Origin: Streptomyces sp. sk2.1
GTDB lineage: Bacteria > Actinomycetota > Actinomycetes > Streptomycetales > Streptomycetaceae
DNA length: 59,801 nt
Direction: 5' to 3'
Assembly: GCF_008120935.1 (NCBI RefSeq)
Contig: NZ_RDBO01000077.1
Span: 1,997,581-2,057,381 of the forward strand
Shown here: positions 32,033 through 40,456 of the stretch, one piece after another
Layout of the letters: each line of letters begins with the position of its first letter
How positions within the stretch are numbered: position 1 is the first letter of the stretch
Notes under the pieces: model-generated
Database searches by the model: none
The model's input: only the letters and a program-made list of their open reading frames with translations
What the model was told of the DNA's origin: nothing
Translations under genes and position numbers: made by a program

Positions 32033-32814
32033 GTCCGTTTCCTCTTCTCCAGCCCGGCGTCCACGAGCAGATTGGTGCCCATGGTCAGGGCGACGACGAG
32101 CAGGGCGGGCACGACCACGGCCCACGGCTGCACGAACAGTCCGGTGCGGTTGCGGTCCACCATCACCGCCCAGTCGGCGGCGTCCGGCTCGACGCCCACA
32201 CCGAGGAACGCCGCGGTGGCGACGAGATACAGCACCCCGGTCAGCCGTACACCCGCGTCGGCGGCGAGCGTGCGGGCCATGGACCGGCCGACGTAGCCGA
32301 CGGCCGTACGCCACCAGGTCTCGCCCTGCATCCGCAGTGCCTCGACCGCCGGGCGCGCCGCGGCCCCGGCCGCCGCGGCCCGGACGATGCGGGCGGCGTC
32401 CGGGATGTTGACGAGGGCCACCAGCAGGGCGAGACCGACAGGTCCCGGGGCGAGGACGGCGGCGACGAGCAGGATCATCAGCAGCGACGGCACGGCGAGC
32501 AGCACGTCCAACGGCCGCATCAACAGCTCTTCGAGCCAGGCGCGGTGGGTGAGGGCGCCGATGACCCCGACGGGGAACGCGACCAGATAGGTCGCGGCGG
32601 TCGCGGCCAGTGCCACCAGCACCACCGAGCGGCCGCCCAGCAGGACCTGGTGCCAGACGTCCCGGCCGACGAAGTCGGTACCGAGCCAGTGCCCGCCGCC
32701 GAGCGCGAACGAGGGGGCGCGGGGCCCGGGGGCGCCGACGAACAGCGGTCCCGCGAGGGCCAGGGCGAGGGGGACGCCCACGACGACGGAGCCGAGCACG
32801 GAACGGGACCTCAC
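32029..32814 (-). CDS. ABC importer permease 2 (DppC/NikC type)
   Basis: The product is 261 aa with about five or six membrane helices. The N-terminus carries the OppC-type LGGGHWLGTDFVGRDVWHQV motif (the usual HxLGTDxxGRDxxSR). The inner-membrane permease signature lies around ALVNIPDAARIVRAAAAGAA, replacing the common EAA sequence partly with Ala-rich residues. GTG 32814 overlaps the stop of permease 1 and has GGAGG upstream. It forms the translocation pore together with the 32811-33764 product. Confidence 0.9.
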   Translation of the reverse strand: MRSRSVLGSVVVGVPLALALAGPLFVGAPGPRAPSFALGGGHWLGTDFVGRDVWHQVLLGGRSVVLVALAATAATYLVAFPVGVIGALTHRAWLEELLMRPLDVLLAVPSLLMILLVAAVLAPGPVGLALLVALVNIPDAARIVRAAAAGAAARPAVEALRMQGETWWRTAVGYVGRSMARTLAADAGVRLTGVLYLVATAAFLGVGVEPDAADWAVMVDRNRTGLFVQPWAVVVPALLVVALTMGTNLLVDAGLEKRKRT

Positions 32815-33764
32815 GCCGCCACCTCCGATCGTGGGGCGAAGCGGTGCGCGACCAGGTCGGCGCCGAGGTTGAGCACGACGGTGGTGACGCCGAAGACGAC
32901 GGCGAGGCCCTGGACCACGGGTACGTCCCGTTCGGCGACGGCGTTCATCAGGACGGTGCCGAGGCCCGGGATCACGTACAGCGCTTCCACGACGATGACG
33001 CCGCACAGCAGCCAGTCGACGGTGCGGGCCAGTTGCTGGGCGGCCGGCGCCATGGCGTTGGGGAGGGCGTGTCCGTAGCGGACACGGATGCCCGGGACGC
33101 CGCAACGGCGGGCGTGCGCCGCGTACGGGGCGGCCAGCGCGTCGATCATGCCGGCGCGCACCAACCGGGCGAGGGAACACACCGGGCGGGAGAGCAGGAC
33201 GAGGACGGGGAGCACCAGGGCGGCGGGATGGGCCGGGAGGTCGGTGCCGTAACCGACGGCGGTCGGCGGGACCCAGCCCAGACGCAGCGCGAAGACGGTG
33301 ACCAGCAGCACGCCGAGGGCGAACTCGGGCACGGCGTACGCGCCGAGCGTCACCGAGCTGACCAGCCGGTCCACGAACCGGCCCTCGTGGCGGGCGGCGA
33401 GGACACCGAGGCCGACACCGACCGGGACGAGGAGAGCGACCGTCAGGGCGGCGAGCAGCAGCGTCGGTCCGTAGCCGTCGGCGAGGTACGTGCCGATGGG
33501 ACGGCCGGAGGCCAGGGACGTGCCGAGGTCCCCGTGCGCCAGGCCGGACACCCAGTCCGCCAGGCGTTCGTGCGCGGGCCGGTCCAGGCCCATCGCTTCG
33601 CGGATGGCGGCGATGCGTTCCGGATCGGGCTGGTCGCCGGCGAGGGCGACGGCGGCGTCGCCCGGCAGTGCCTCGGTGAGGGCGAAGACGAGCAGCACGA
33701 CGGCCGCCGTCTGCACCGCACCGAGCAGCAGCCGCCGGGCGATCCAGGGACGTGATCCGCTCAC
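32811..33764 (-). CDS. ABC importer permease 1 (DppB/NikB type)
   Basis: The product is 317 aa. N-terminal WIARRLLLGAVQTAAVVLLVF is followed by the OppB-type loop with LPGDAAVALAGDQPDPERIA, then membrane segments and the C-terminal VEALYVIPGLGTVLMNAVAERD typical of DppB/NikB. The EAA-like loop is YAAHARRCGVPGIRVRYGHALPN. GTG 33764 overlaps the stop of the binding-protein gene by 4 bp. It is an integral membrane protein working with permease 2 and the fused ATPase. Confidence 0.92.
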   Translation of the reverse strand: MSGSRPWIARRLLLGAVQTAAVVLLVFALTEALPGDAAVALAGDQPDPERIAAIREAMGLDRPAHERLADWVSGLAHGDLGTSLASGRPIGTYLADGYGPTLLLAALTVALLVPVGVGLGVLAARHEGRFVDRLVSSVTLGAYAVPEFALGVLLVTVFALRLGWVPPTAVGYGTDLPAHPAALVLPVLVLLSRPVCSLARLVRAGMIDALAAPYAAHARRCGVPGIRVRYGHALPNAMAPAAQQLARTVDWLLCGVIVVEALYVIPGLGTVLMNAVAERDVPVVQGLAVVFGVTTVVLNLGADLVAHRFAPRSEVAA

Positions 33765-35377
33765 GCGAGCCACACCTTGTCGAAGCGCGCCCAGTCGAGG
33801 GAGTTGGCCGGTGCCTCCTTCGCCACGCCGTGGACGTTGCGGGCGGTGCCGAGGATCCAGTCGGCGAAGCCCCAGACCAGGAAACCGCCCTCGGCGTGCA
33901 GGCGCCGCTGCATGCGGTGGTAGACGGCGGTGCGGGCGGCCCTGTCCTCGGTGGACTGCGCCTGCCGGTAGAGGGCGTCGAAGTCCTCGTGGTGCCACTT
34001 GGTCGCGTTGGTGGTGGAACCGGTGAGCAGACGCTGGGAGATGTGGGCCTCGATGGGCATGGCGCCGGAGCGGTAGGAGCAGAGGGTGCCGGAGTCGAGG
34101 ACGTCCTTCCAGTAGCTGTCCTTGCTGCCGGTCCTGACGGTGATGGTGACACCCGCCTTCGCGGCCTGGTCCCGGAAGATGGTGGCGGCCTCGGTGAATC
34201 CGGCGGCCACGGGCGAGGTGTCGAGGGTGACCTCCAACCCCTCGGCGCCCGCCCGCCTGAGGAGCCCCCTGGCCCGGTCGAGGTCCTGTTCCCGCTGGGG
34301 CAGGTCCGCGGCGTAGTACTCGTAGCCCCGGCCGAACAGGTCGTTGCCCACCTCGCCGGCACCGGACAGGGCGCCGTCCACCAGTTCCTCGCGGTCGGCG
34401 ATCAGGAAGAACGCCTCCCGTACGCGCCTGTCGTCGAAGGGCGGGCGGTCGGTCTTCATCGCGAAGGACTGCATGGCGCTGTTGCGGAGCCGGACGATCT
34501 CGATCCGGCCCCCGCCCTCGTGGGCGCGGGCGGTGGTGGGGGCGAGCTCGTGGGCGTACTCGATCTGGCCGCCGAGGAGGGCGTTGACGCGGGCGGACTC
34601 CTCGTTGGCGACGACGAACTCCAGCTCGTCCAGGTACGGGGCGCCGTCCCAGTAGTCCTCGTTGCGCCGGAGGACGGCGGACTTCCCGGGGGCGAAGGAG
34701 ACGAAGCGGAACGGTCCGCTGCCGACCGGCTCGCGGTCGAAGTCCTGCTCGCCCTCGGGCACGACGTACGCGCCGAAGGCGGCGAGCACGTTGGGGAACT
34801 CGGCGGTGGGGCGCCTGAGGACGAACTCGACGGTCCGCTCGTCCAGGGCTCGGCTGGCCTTGAGGTCGATGGGTTCCAGGGACGCCCGGGCACGGAACGC
34901 CCGCTTCGGGTCGGCGATGCGCCGGTAGCTGTACAGGACGTCGGCGGCGGTCACCGGCCTGCCGTCGTGGAAGACGGCCTCGCGCAGTGTGACCTTCCAG
35001 CGGTCCAGGCCGGCATTGGGCTCCCACCGCGTGGCGAGGCGCGGCCGGGCGGAGAGGTCGGGGCCGTGGTCGGCGAGCTTGTCGAAGAGGGCCTTGGCGC
35101 GGGCCACGTCCGCGAAGAGGTTGGCGAGATGCGGGTCGAGGGTCTCGCTCGCCCCGCCGCCGGCGAACGCGGCGCGCAGGCGTCCGCCGCGCCGGGGCCT
35201 TCCGCCGGCCTTCGCGGGGTCGGCGGCCGGTCCGGAACAGCCGGTGAGGCCGAGGGCGCCGAGGCCGACCACGCCCGTGGCGGCGAAGAGGAAGCCCCGG
35301 CGGCGGATACCGGGCAGGTGCGGGCCGGGGGCGGGGACGTCGCCCGCCGGGGCGTCGGGCAGGGGTATGTCGTTCAT
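33761..35377 (-). CDS. Extracellular solute-binding lipoprotein, family 5 (DppA/NikA type)
   Basis: The product is 538 aa. The signal has twin-arginine-like IRRRGFLFAATGV and a lipobox LTGC with the lipidated Cys47. Family-5 features are ASETLDPHLANLFADVARAK, LREAVFHDGRPVTAADVLYS (the classic FHDGxPxTAxDV), VGSGPFRFVSFAPGKSAVLR and RVREAFFLIADREELVD. This family binds peptides, nickel complexes and opine-metal complexes. In this operon the ligand is probably the metal complex of the product made by the upstream enzymes. ATG 35377 has AAGGAA upstream. A 43-bp gap separates it from the methyltransferase gene; all downstream transporter genes overlap. Confidence 0.92.
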   Translation of the reverse strand: MNDIPLPDAPAGDVPAPGPHLPGIRRRGFLFAATGVVGLGALGLTGCSGPAADPAKAGGRPRRGGRLRAAFAGGGASETLDPHLANLFADVARAKALFDKLADHGPDLSARPRLATRWEPNAGLDRWKVTLREAVFHDGRPVTAADVLYSYRRIADPKRAFRARASLEPIDLKASRALDERTVEFVLRRPTAEFPNVLAAFGAYVVPEGEQDFDREPVGSGPFRFVSFAPGKSAVLRRNEDYWDGAPYLDELEFVVANEESARVNALLGGQIEYAHELAPTTARAHEGGGRIEIVRLRNSAMQSFAMKTDRPPFDDRRVREAFFLIADREELVDGALSGAGEVGNDLFGRGYEYYAADLPQREQDLDRARGLLRRAGAEGLEVTLDTSPVAAGFTEAATIFRDQAAKAGVTITVRTGSKDSYWKDVLDSGTLCSYRSGAMPIEAHISQRLLTGSTTNATKWHHEDFDALYRQAQSTEDRAARTAVYHRMQRRLHAEGGFLVWGFADWILGTARNVHGVAKEAPANSLDWARFDKVWLA

Positions 35378-35420
35378 GGCGGTGTTCCTTGCTGCGGTGC
35401 GGGCGGACGGGGTACGGAGT

Positions 35421-36224
35421 TCAGGCACGGGCCGTGGCGGCGAGGCGGGCGACCAGGTGCAGCCGGTCGCCGTCGGTGGTCTCGGTGGGCGGGTCGCCCT
35501 CCTGCCACGGCGGCTCGGTGCGCGGTCCCGGCCCGTCGTGCAGGGCGAGTGCCTCGAAGCCGTGGACCGCGAGCAGGTGGCGCAGTTCCTGGGGGAGGAG
35601 CAGGCGCCACGCGGAGCGCTGCTCGACCGGCGGGGAACCGTCGTCGGCGCTCCACACCCGGACGCGGCGCAGCAACTGGGCGGTCCTGTCCACGGACAGG
35701 GTGGTGGTGGAGCGGTAGCCGGTGCCCCGCCAGGTGAAACCGTTGACGGACGGGGCGTCGAGGAGTTCCGTGCGGCCCAGGAAGAACGCGCCGTTGCGCA
35801 TCTCCGCGACGAGCAGACCACCGGGCGCCAGCGCGCGGCGGCAGGACGCCAGGAACCCGTCGAGCTGGTCGTTGGTGTGGCAGTACAACAGGGCGCTGTC
35901 CAGGCAGACGACGGCGTCGAAGGCCCGTGCCCCGAGATCGAAACCGTGCAGGTCGGCCCGGACGTACGCGGGGCCCGGGTGGCGGTCGCCGGCGTACGCC
36001 AGCATCGCGGCGGACAGATCGGCGCCGGTGACCGTGCGACCGGCGCGGTGCAGATGGGCGGCGTCGCGGCCGGTGCCGCAGCCGATGTCCAGGACGCGGG
36101 GGCCGGGCGCCCCGTACCGGCGCAGGCAGTCCTCGGCCCAGCGTCCGGAGATCCGTCCGGGGTCGGGGAAGCGCGCCTCGTACAGGGCCGGGTTGTCGGT
36201 GAGCAGGTTCGCGGCGGTGGACAT
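35421..36224 (-). CDS. Class I SAM methyltransferase in the metallophore-type operon
   Basis: The product is 267 aa. Motif I is RVLDIGCGTGRDAAHLHRAG, then GADLSAAMLAYAG, FDAVVCLDSALLYCHTND and LAPGGLLVAEMRNGAFFLGR. The C-terminal half (TTTLSVDRTAQLLRRVRVW and LLPQELRHLLAVHGFEALAL) matches small-molecule N- or O-methyltransferases. ATG 36224 has GAGGAG 8 nt upstream. It lies 11 bp after the MFS stop and 43 bp before the binding protein, at the boundary between synthesis/export and import genes. It may methylate the metallophore or a precursor. Confidence 0.88.
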   Translation of the reverse strand: MSTAANLLTDNPALYEARFPDPGRISGRWAEDCLRRYGAPGPRVLDIGCGTGRDAAHLHRAGRTVTGADLSAAMLAYAGDRHPGPAYVRADLHGFDLGARAFDAVVCLDSALLYCHTNDQLDGFLASCRRALAPGGLLVAEMRNGAFFLGRTELLDAPSVNGFTWRGTGYRSTTTLSVDRTAQLLRRVRVWSADDGSPPVEQRSAWRLLLPQELRHLLAVHGFEALALHDGPGPRTEPPWQEGDPPTETTDGDRLHLVARLAATARA

Positions 36225-36235
36225 GGGGGTGCTCC

Positions 36236-37483
36236 TCACGCTGTCGCGGGATGGGCGGGCAGGATGCGGTGGCGGTGCAGCAGGGCGACGGCGGCGGCGG
36301 AGCCGAGTCCGAGGGCCAGGCAGCACGCCCATGGCAGCCATGGCGCGTCCGTGCGGTCCCCGGTGTCCATGGCCCAGCCGACGAGCGTGTTGCCGAGGGC
36401 GGCGGCGAGGCCGGAGACCATGTGGAACAGGCCGAAGCAGGTGCCGGTGAGTTCGGGCCGGCCGAAGCCGGCTATCAGCTCCATCACGAACGGCTGGGCC
36501 AGCATCAGACCCAGATGGAGCAGCAGGGAGCCGGCCAGGACGGGCAGCGCGCGCAGCGCCGCGTCCGCGAGGCCGCCGGGGGCCGTGCCGTCTCCCGGCA
36601 CCGCCATCGGCGGTACGAAGGACAGCCCCATCAGCGCGAGTCCGGCGCCGACCCAGCGCGCCCTGCTCGCCCGCTCCTTCAGCGCGGCGGTGACGCGCAT
36701 CTGGAGGCAGAGGTTGGCGAGGGCGCCGACGAGGAGGACGAGCCCGGCGGCGCCCTCCCAGCCGGTCGCCCGCCGGGCCCCGTCGGGCAGCAGCAGGTAC
36801 AGCTGGTTCTGCAGGGTGAACATGCCGACCGTGGCCAGGGCGAAGGCGAGGAAGCCGCGGGTGCCGATCACCTCGCGCCAGTCGTCGACGACCCGGCCGC
36901 CGGTCGGCACGGCCCGGCGGGCCGGGAGCACCAGGGCCTGGGCGAGGGTGAGCAGCGCGAAGATCCCGGCCGCGGTGAGCGCGGAGGCACGGAAGTCGAC
37001 CAGCAGCAGGGCGCTGCCGAGCAGCGGCCCGAGCAGGGCGCCGGTGGTGGCGAAGACGTTGAACAGGGCGAACGCATCGGCCTTGCGCTCCCCGGCCTCC
37101 AGGGCGAGGAAGGCCCGCACGGCCGGGTTGAACAGCGCCCCGGCCAGCCCGCTGAGCACGGAGGCGGCGAGGAGCACGGGCAGCCCGTCGCCGAGCGCGA
37201 ACAGTCCGAAGCCGACGGTGCGCAGGGCGCATCCGGCGATGATGACGCCGCGTGCTCCGAACCGGTCCGACGCCGTCCCGCCGATGAGGAACAGCCCCTG
37301 CTGGCTGAGGGTGCGCACGCCGAGCACGGTGCCGACGACGGCCGCGGACATCCCCAGGTCCTCGCTCAGGTGCAGGGCGAGGTGGGGGACGAGCAGGTAG
37401 AAGCCGGTGTTGACGCCGAGTTGGTTCACCAGCAGGAGCCGGACGGCGAGCGGGAAGCCGCGTATCTCGTGCCAGGTCCTCAC
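36236..37483 (-). CDS. MFS transporter, probable exporter
   Basis: The product is 415 aa with about 12 membrane helices. MFS motif-A-like element GGTASDRFGARGVIIAGCAL lies after the second helix, followed by FNPAVRAFLALEAGERKADA and FATTGALLGPLLGSALLLV. It resembles drug/metabolite exporters of the YfkF/multidrug group. GTG 37483 overlaps the epimerase stop (GTGA), so it is coupled to the biosynthetic genes, as expected for the exporter of their product. In staphylopine-type clusters an MFS exporter (CntE) has the same place. Confidence 0.9.
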   Translation of the reverse strand: MRTWHEIRGFPLAVRLLLVNQLGVNTGFYLLVPHLALHLSEDLGMSAAVVGTVLGVRTLSQQGLFLIGGTASDRFGARGVIIAGCALRTVGFGLFALGDGLPVLLAASVLSGLAGALFNPAVRAFLALEAGERKADAFALFNVFATTGALLGPLLGSALLLVDFRASALTAAGIFALLTLAQALVLPARRAVPTGGRVVDDWREVIGTRGFLAFALATVGMFTLQNQLYLLLPDGARRATGWEGAAGLVLLVGALANLCLQMRVTAALKERASRARWVGAGLALMGLSFVPPMAVPGDGTAPGGLADAALRALPVLAGSLLLHLGLMLAQPFVMELIAGFGRPELTGTCFGLFHMVSGLAAALGNTLVGWAMDTGDRTDAPWLPWACCLALGLGSAAAVALLHRHRILPAHPATA

Positions 37484-38538
37484 GCCCCGGCCTCCCCGGC
37501 GCCGCGCTCGCGCACGCCCAGGCCCGGATCCCCGCTCGCCCGGACGGTGCCGTCGGTGCCGCCGATGCCCGTCCACGGGTCGCCGGCGAGCAGCAGATGG
37601 CCGTCGAGGTCGACCCAGCGGGCGCGGTCGGCGAGGTGGACGGCCGGGGCGATGCCGAGGGTGCTGGCGGTCAGGCAACCGAGCATCAACCCGGTTCCGC
37701 TGCCCGCGACCAGTTCGGCGATCCGGAGCGCGGCGCCGACGCCGCCGCACTTGGCCAGCTTGACGTTGACGCCCTGGACCCGCCCGGCGAGCCGGCGGGC
37801 GTCCTCGACGTCGACCGCGTCCTCGTCGGCGACGACGGGGAGCGGTGAGCGCTCCGCGAGCCGTGCCAGCGCCTCCGGATCGCCCGGGGCCAGGGGCTGT
37901 TCGACGGCCTCGACCCCCAGCTCCGCGAAGAGCGGCAGCAGCCGCTCGGACTCCCGGACGGTCCACGCCCCGTTGGGGTCGAGCAGCAGCCGGGTGCCGG
38001 GCGCGGCGGTGCGGACGGCCCGGACCCGGGCCAGGTCCTCGCCCGGATCGGGCGCGCCGGCCTTGAGCTTGAGGACGCGGAACCCGTCGCGCGCGAAGCG
38101 GGCCGCCTGCGCCCCGGCCCGCTCCGGCGCGACGATGCCGATGGTGCGGGCGGTCGCGGCACGGGGCGGGGCTCCCCGGCCGCCCAGGAGCCGGTGGACC
38201 GGGACGCCCGCGCGCCTGCCCGCGAGGTCGAGCAGCGCGGACTCCACGGCCGCGGTCACGGCCGGCGGGGCGACGGCCCGTCCGGTACCGGTCCGCAGGG
38301 CCTCCAACGCGCTCTCGGGGTCGGGGAAACGGGCCAGCCACCGGGACTCCGTGTGCAGCAGCCGTCCCAGGGCGGTGGTGTCGAGCCCGTAGTACACGCT
38401 GGTGACGGCCTCCCCGTGACCGCGCAGCCCTTCGTGCTCGACGGTCAGCCAGACGGCCTCGCGGGCCGCCATGGTGGAACGGGAGATGCGCAGCGGCTCG
38501 GTGAGGTCGAGGCGCACGGTGCGCAGACCGGCCCTCAC
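37480..38538 (-). CDS. Enolase-superfamily dipeptide-epimerase-like enzyme
   Basis: The product is 352 aa. The capping domain is followed by a TIM barrel with the muconate-lactonizing-enzyme-subgroup residues: LKLKAG (Lys157-x-Lys159), LLLDPNGAW (Asp187), VEQPLA (Glu213), VADEDAV (Asp238) and VNVKLAKCGG (Lys263). The C-terminal WVDLDGHLLLAGD resembles the DxD motif that binds the dipeptide amino group in L-Ala-D/L-Glu-type epimerases. It is expected to epimerise an alpha-carbon of a dipeptide or amino-acid derivative. It is coupled by 4-bp overlaps to both neighbours. Together with the ATP-grasp enzyme this suggests the product contains a dipeptide with one inverted centre; that is inference. 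Confidence 0.85.
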   Translation of the reverse strand: MRAGLRTVRLDLTEPLRISRSTMAAREAVWLTVEHEGLRGHGEAVTSVYYGLDTTALGRLLHTESRWLARFPDPESALEALRTGTGRAVAPPAVTAAVESALLDLAGRRAGVPVHRLLGGRGAPPRAATARTIGIVAPERAGAQAARFARDGFRVLKLKAGAPDPGEDLARVRAVRTAAPGTRLLLDPNGAWTVRESERLLPLFAELGVEAVEQPLAPGDPEALARLAERSPLPVVADEDAVDVEDARRLAGRVQGVNVKLAKCGGVGAALRIAELVAGSGTGLMLGCLTASTLGIAPAVHLADRARWVDLDGHLLLAGDPWTGIGGTDGTVRASGDPGLGVRERGAGEAGA

Positions 38539-39626
38539 GGCCGCTGCTCCGGGGCAGTGGTGAGCGGGTCGGTGACGGTGCGGCAGCGGACCCAGCCGGT
38601 GGCCTCCACGGCCCGGGGGTGCGGGATCTCGACGGGGCGGACGGCGGCGGTGGCGGGGTCGATGCCGTGGGCGGTGGTGAAACCGTCGTCGAAGACGCTG
38701 CCGAGGTAGCGGTGCGGGCCGTCGGGGAAGACGGTGGCGACGACCGCGCCGGGGTGGACGCGGGCGGCCCAGGCGGAGACGAGGGCGACGGCTCCGGTGC
38801 TCCAGCCGCCGCTGACGAAGGCGCCGCGGGCCAGCCGGCGGCAGGCGTCGACGGCCTCGGCGGGGCCGACCCAGTGGACCTCGTCGAAGGCGCCGTGGGC
38901 GACGTTGCGCGGGTGGATGCTGCTGCCGAGGCCACGCATGAGACGGGGTCTGGCGGGCTGGCCGAAGATGGTGGAGCCGGTGGCGTCCACACCGATGAGC
39001 CGCAGGCCGGGCCAGTGGCGCCGCAGCGGCCCGACGAGCCCGGCGCTGTGGCCGCCGGTTCCGACGCTGCACACCAGCACGTCGAGGTGGTCGAGCTGGG
39101 CGGCCAGCTCGGCCGCCAGGGAGGTGTAACCCGCCGCGCTGTCCGGGTTGTTGTACTGGTCGGGCCAGTACGCGTCCGGGAGCAGTGCCAGCAGCTCGCG
39201 CAGCCGGGCGAGCCGGGCGGCCTGCCAGCCGCCCTCGGCGGCCGGACGGTCGACGAGCTCCAGGCGGACGCCGTACGCGCCCAGCAGCTGCCGCATCGAC
39301 GGCTCCAGCTCGATGTCGCCGACCAGCACGACGGGATGGCCGAGGGCCTGCCCGGCGAAGGCCAGTCCGATGCCGAGCGTTCCCGAGGTGGACTCCACCA
39401 CGGGCGCGCCCGGCCGCAGTTCGCCGCGTTCCCGGGCGCCCAGCAGCATGGCGACGGCGGCGCGCGCCTTCATGCCGCCGACGCCGAACCCTTCGAGCTT
39501 GGCCCAGAAGCCCGGTTGCGGGCACGGCAGGTCGACGGTGACGCGGGCGAGCGGGGTGCGGCCGAGCAGTCCGAGGAGCTCCCGGTTGCCCGCGGCGCGC
39601 GCGGTGTCGAGGACGGCGATGGTCAC
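38535..39626 (-). CDS. PLP-dependent cysteine-synthase-family enzyme (SbnA-like)
   Basis: The product is 363 aa of fold type II. The PLP lysine is Lys53 in GVGGMKARAAV, the substrate loop is VESTSGTLGIGLAFAGQALG, and the phosphate-binding Gly-rich loop is VCSVGTGGHSAGLV. It is longer than CysK and has the general look of SbnA, which makes N-(2-amino-2-carboxyethyl)-L-glutamate, a diaminopropionate precursor for staphyloferrin B. A true cysteine synthase is less likely in this context. GTG 39626 overlaps the DUF364 stop. It is a probable maker of a 2,3-diaminopropionate-type building block. Confidence 0.83.
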   Translation of the reverse strand: MTIAVLDTARAAGNRELLGLLGRTPLARVTVDLPCPQPGFWAKLEGFGVGGMKARAAVAMLLGARERGELRPGAPVVESTSGTLGIGLAFAGQALGHPVVLVGDIELEPSMRQLLGAYGVRLELVDRPAAEGGWQAARLARLRELLALLPDAYWPDQYNNPDSAAGYTSLAAELAAQLDHLDVLVCSVGTGGHSAGLVGPLRRHWPGLRLIGVDATGSTIFGQPARPRLMRGLGSSIHPRNVAHGAFDEVHWVGPAEAVDACRRLARGAFVSGGWSTGAVALVSAWAARVHPGAVVATVFPDGPHRYLGSVFDDGFTTAHGIDPATAAVRPVEIPHPRAVEATGWVRCRTVTDPLTTAPEQRP

Positions 39627-40456
39627 AGGGCGCCTCCGTAGCGGTGAAGGGTTCCCGGGCCGCCGTCCAGCCAGAAGAAGGGGTACGGCTCCGCGCACAC
39701 CGCGGTGACGCCCGAGCCGATCAGGCGCGGCAGGACCGCGCTGCCGGTCTGCGCGAACAACACCAGGGGGATGCCGCGGCGCCGCGCCCCTTCGCGCAGC
39801 GGCTCGAAGCTGCCGTTGCCGAGGGTCATGCCGGAGGCGAGGACCGCGTCGCAGCGCTCCAGCTCGGCCAGGGCGTCGGTGCGCACCACCTCGCCCCACT
39901 CGGTCGTGCCGCCCTTGAGGTCGCAGGGGACGTACCCGAGGCCGCGCGCCCGCAGGGCCTCCAGCAGCGAGTTGACCACGCCCACGACGAGCACGGTCGC
40001 CCCGGGCGCGACGTCGACCAGCTCCACCACGGACCGGGCCCTGGCCCGGGACTTCTCCAACGAGGTGCCGGCGGGCAGCGGGCAGGGCCGGGCCCCGTTC
40101 CCGGGACCGTGCGGCAGTACGTGCATGAGGTACGCGTCGAGGGCGGCGATCCGGACGGGCGGCAGCTCGTGCTCCAGGAGGCGCGCGATGTCGGCGCCGA
40201 CGCAGTCCTCGACGGCGCCGTCGGGCAGTTCGCCCGGTTCGACGGCGCAGGACCCCACCGCTTCGGCGAGGCGCAGGCTCAGCACCTCGTTGCGGTAGCC
40301 GGAGCCGCGCCCTTCGTGGCGCACCGCCTGCCGGGTGGTGAAGGCCACCGCGATCCGCCGGGTGCGCGGGTCGGGGCCGAGGCCGCCGGCCAGTACGCGC
40401 CCGACGAGGTCGTCGTACGAACGGGCCGTGACGGGCATGCCGGTGAGGGCGGTCAT
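39623..40456 (-). CDS. DUF4213/DUF364 putative heavy-metal-chelation protein
   Basis: The product is 277 aa. The N-terminal DUF4213-like part (AFTTRQAVRHEGRGSGYRNE) contains a variable helical region. The C-terminal Rossmann-like DUF364 domain has TVLVVGVVNSLLEALRARGL, CDAVLASGMTLGNGSFEPL and GIPLVLFAQTGSAVLPRLIG. Pfam names DUF364 a putative heavy-metal chelation domain; the biochemistry is poorly known. ATG 40456 overlaps the ATP-grasp stop (ATGA). Within this operon it could bind the metal or a metallophore intermediate, or act as a carbon-carbon or C-N bond enzyme on the scaffold. Confidence 0.82.
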   Translation of the reverse strand: MTALTGMPVTARSYDDLVGRVLAGGLGPDPRTRRIAVAFTTRQAVRHEGRGSGYRNEVLSLRLAEAVGSCAVEPGELPDGAVEDCVGADIARLLEHELPPVRIAALDAYLMHVLPHGPGNGARPCPLPAGTSLEKSRARARSVVELVDVAPGATVLVVGVVNSLLEALRARGLGYVPCDLKGGTTEWGEVVRTDALAELERCDAVLASGMTLGNGSFEPLREGARRRGIPLVLFAQTGSAVLPRLIGSGVTAVCAEPYPFFWLDGGPGTLHRYGGAL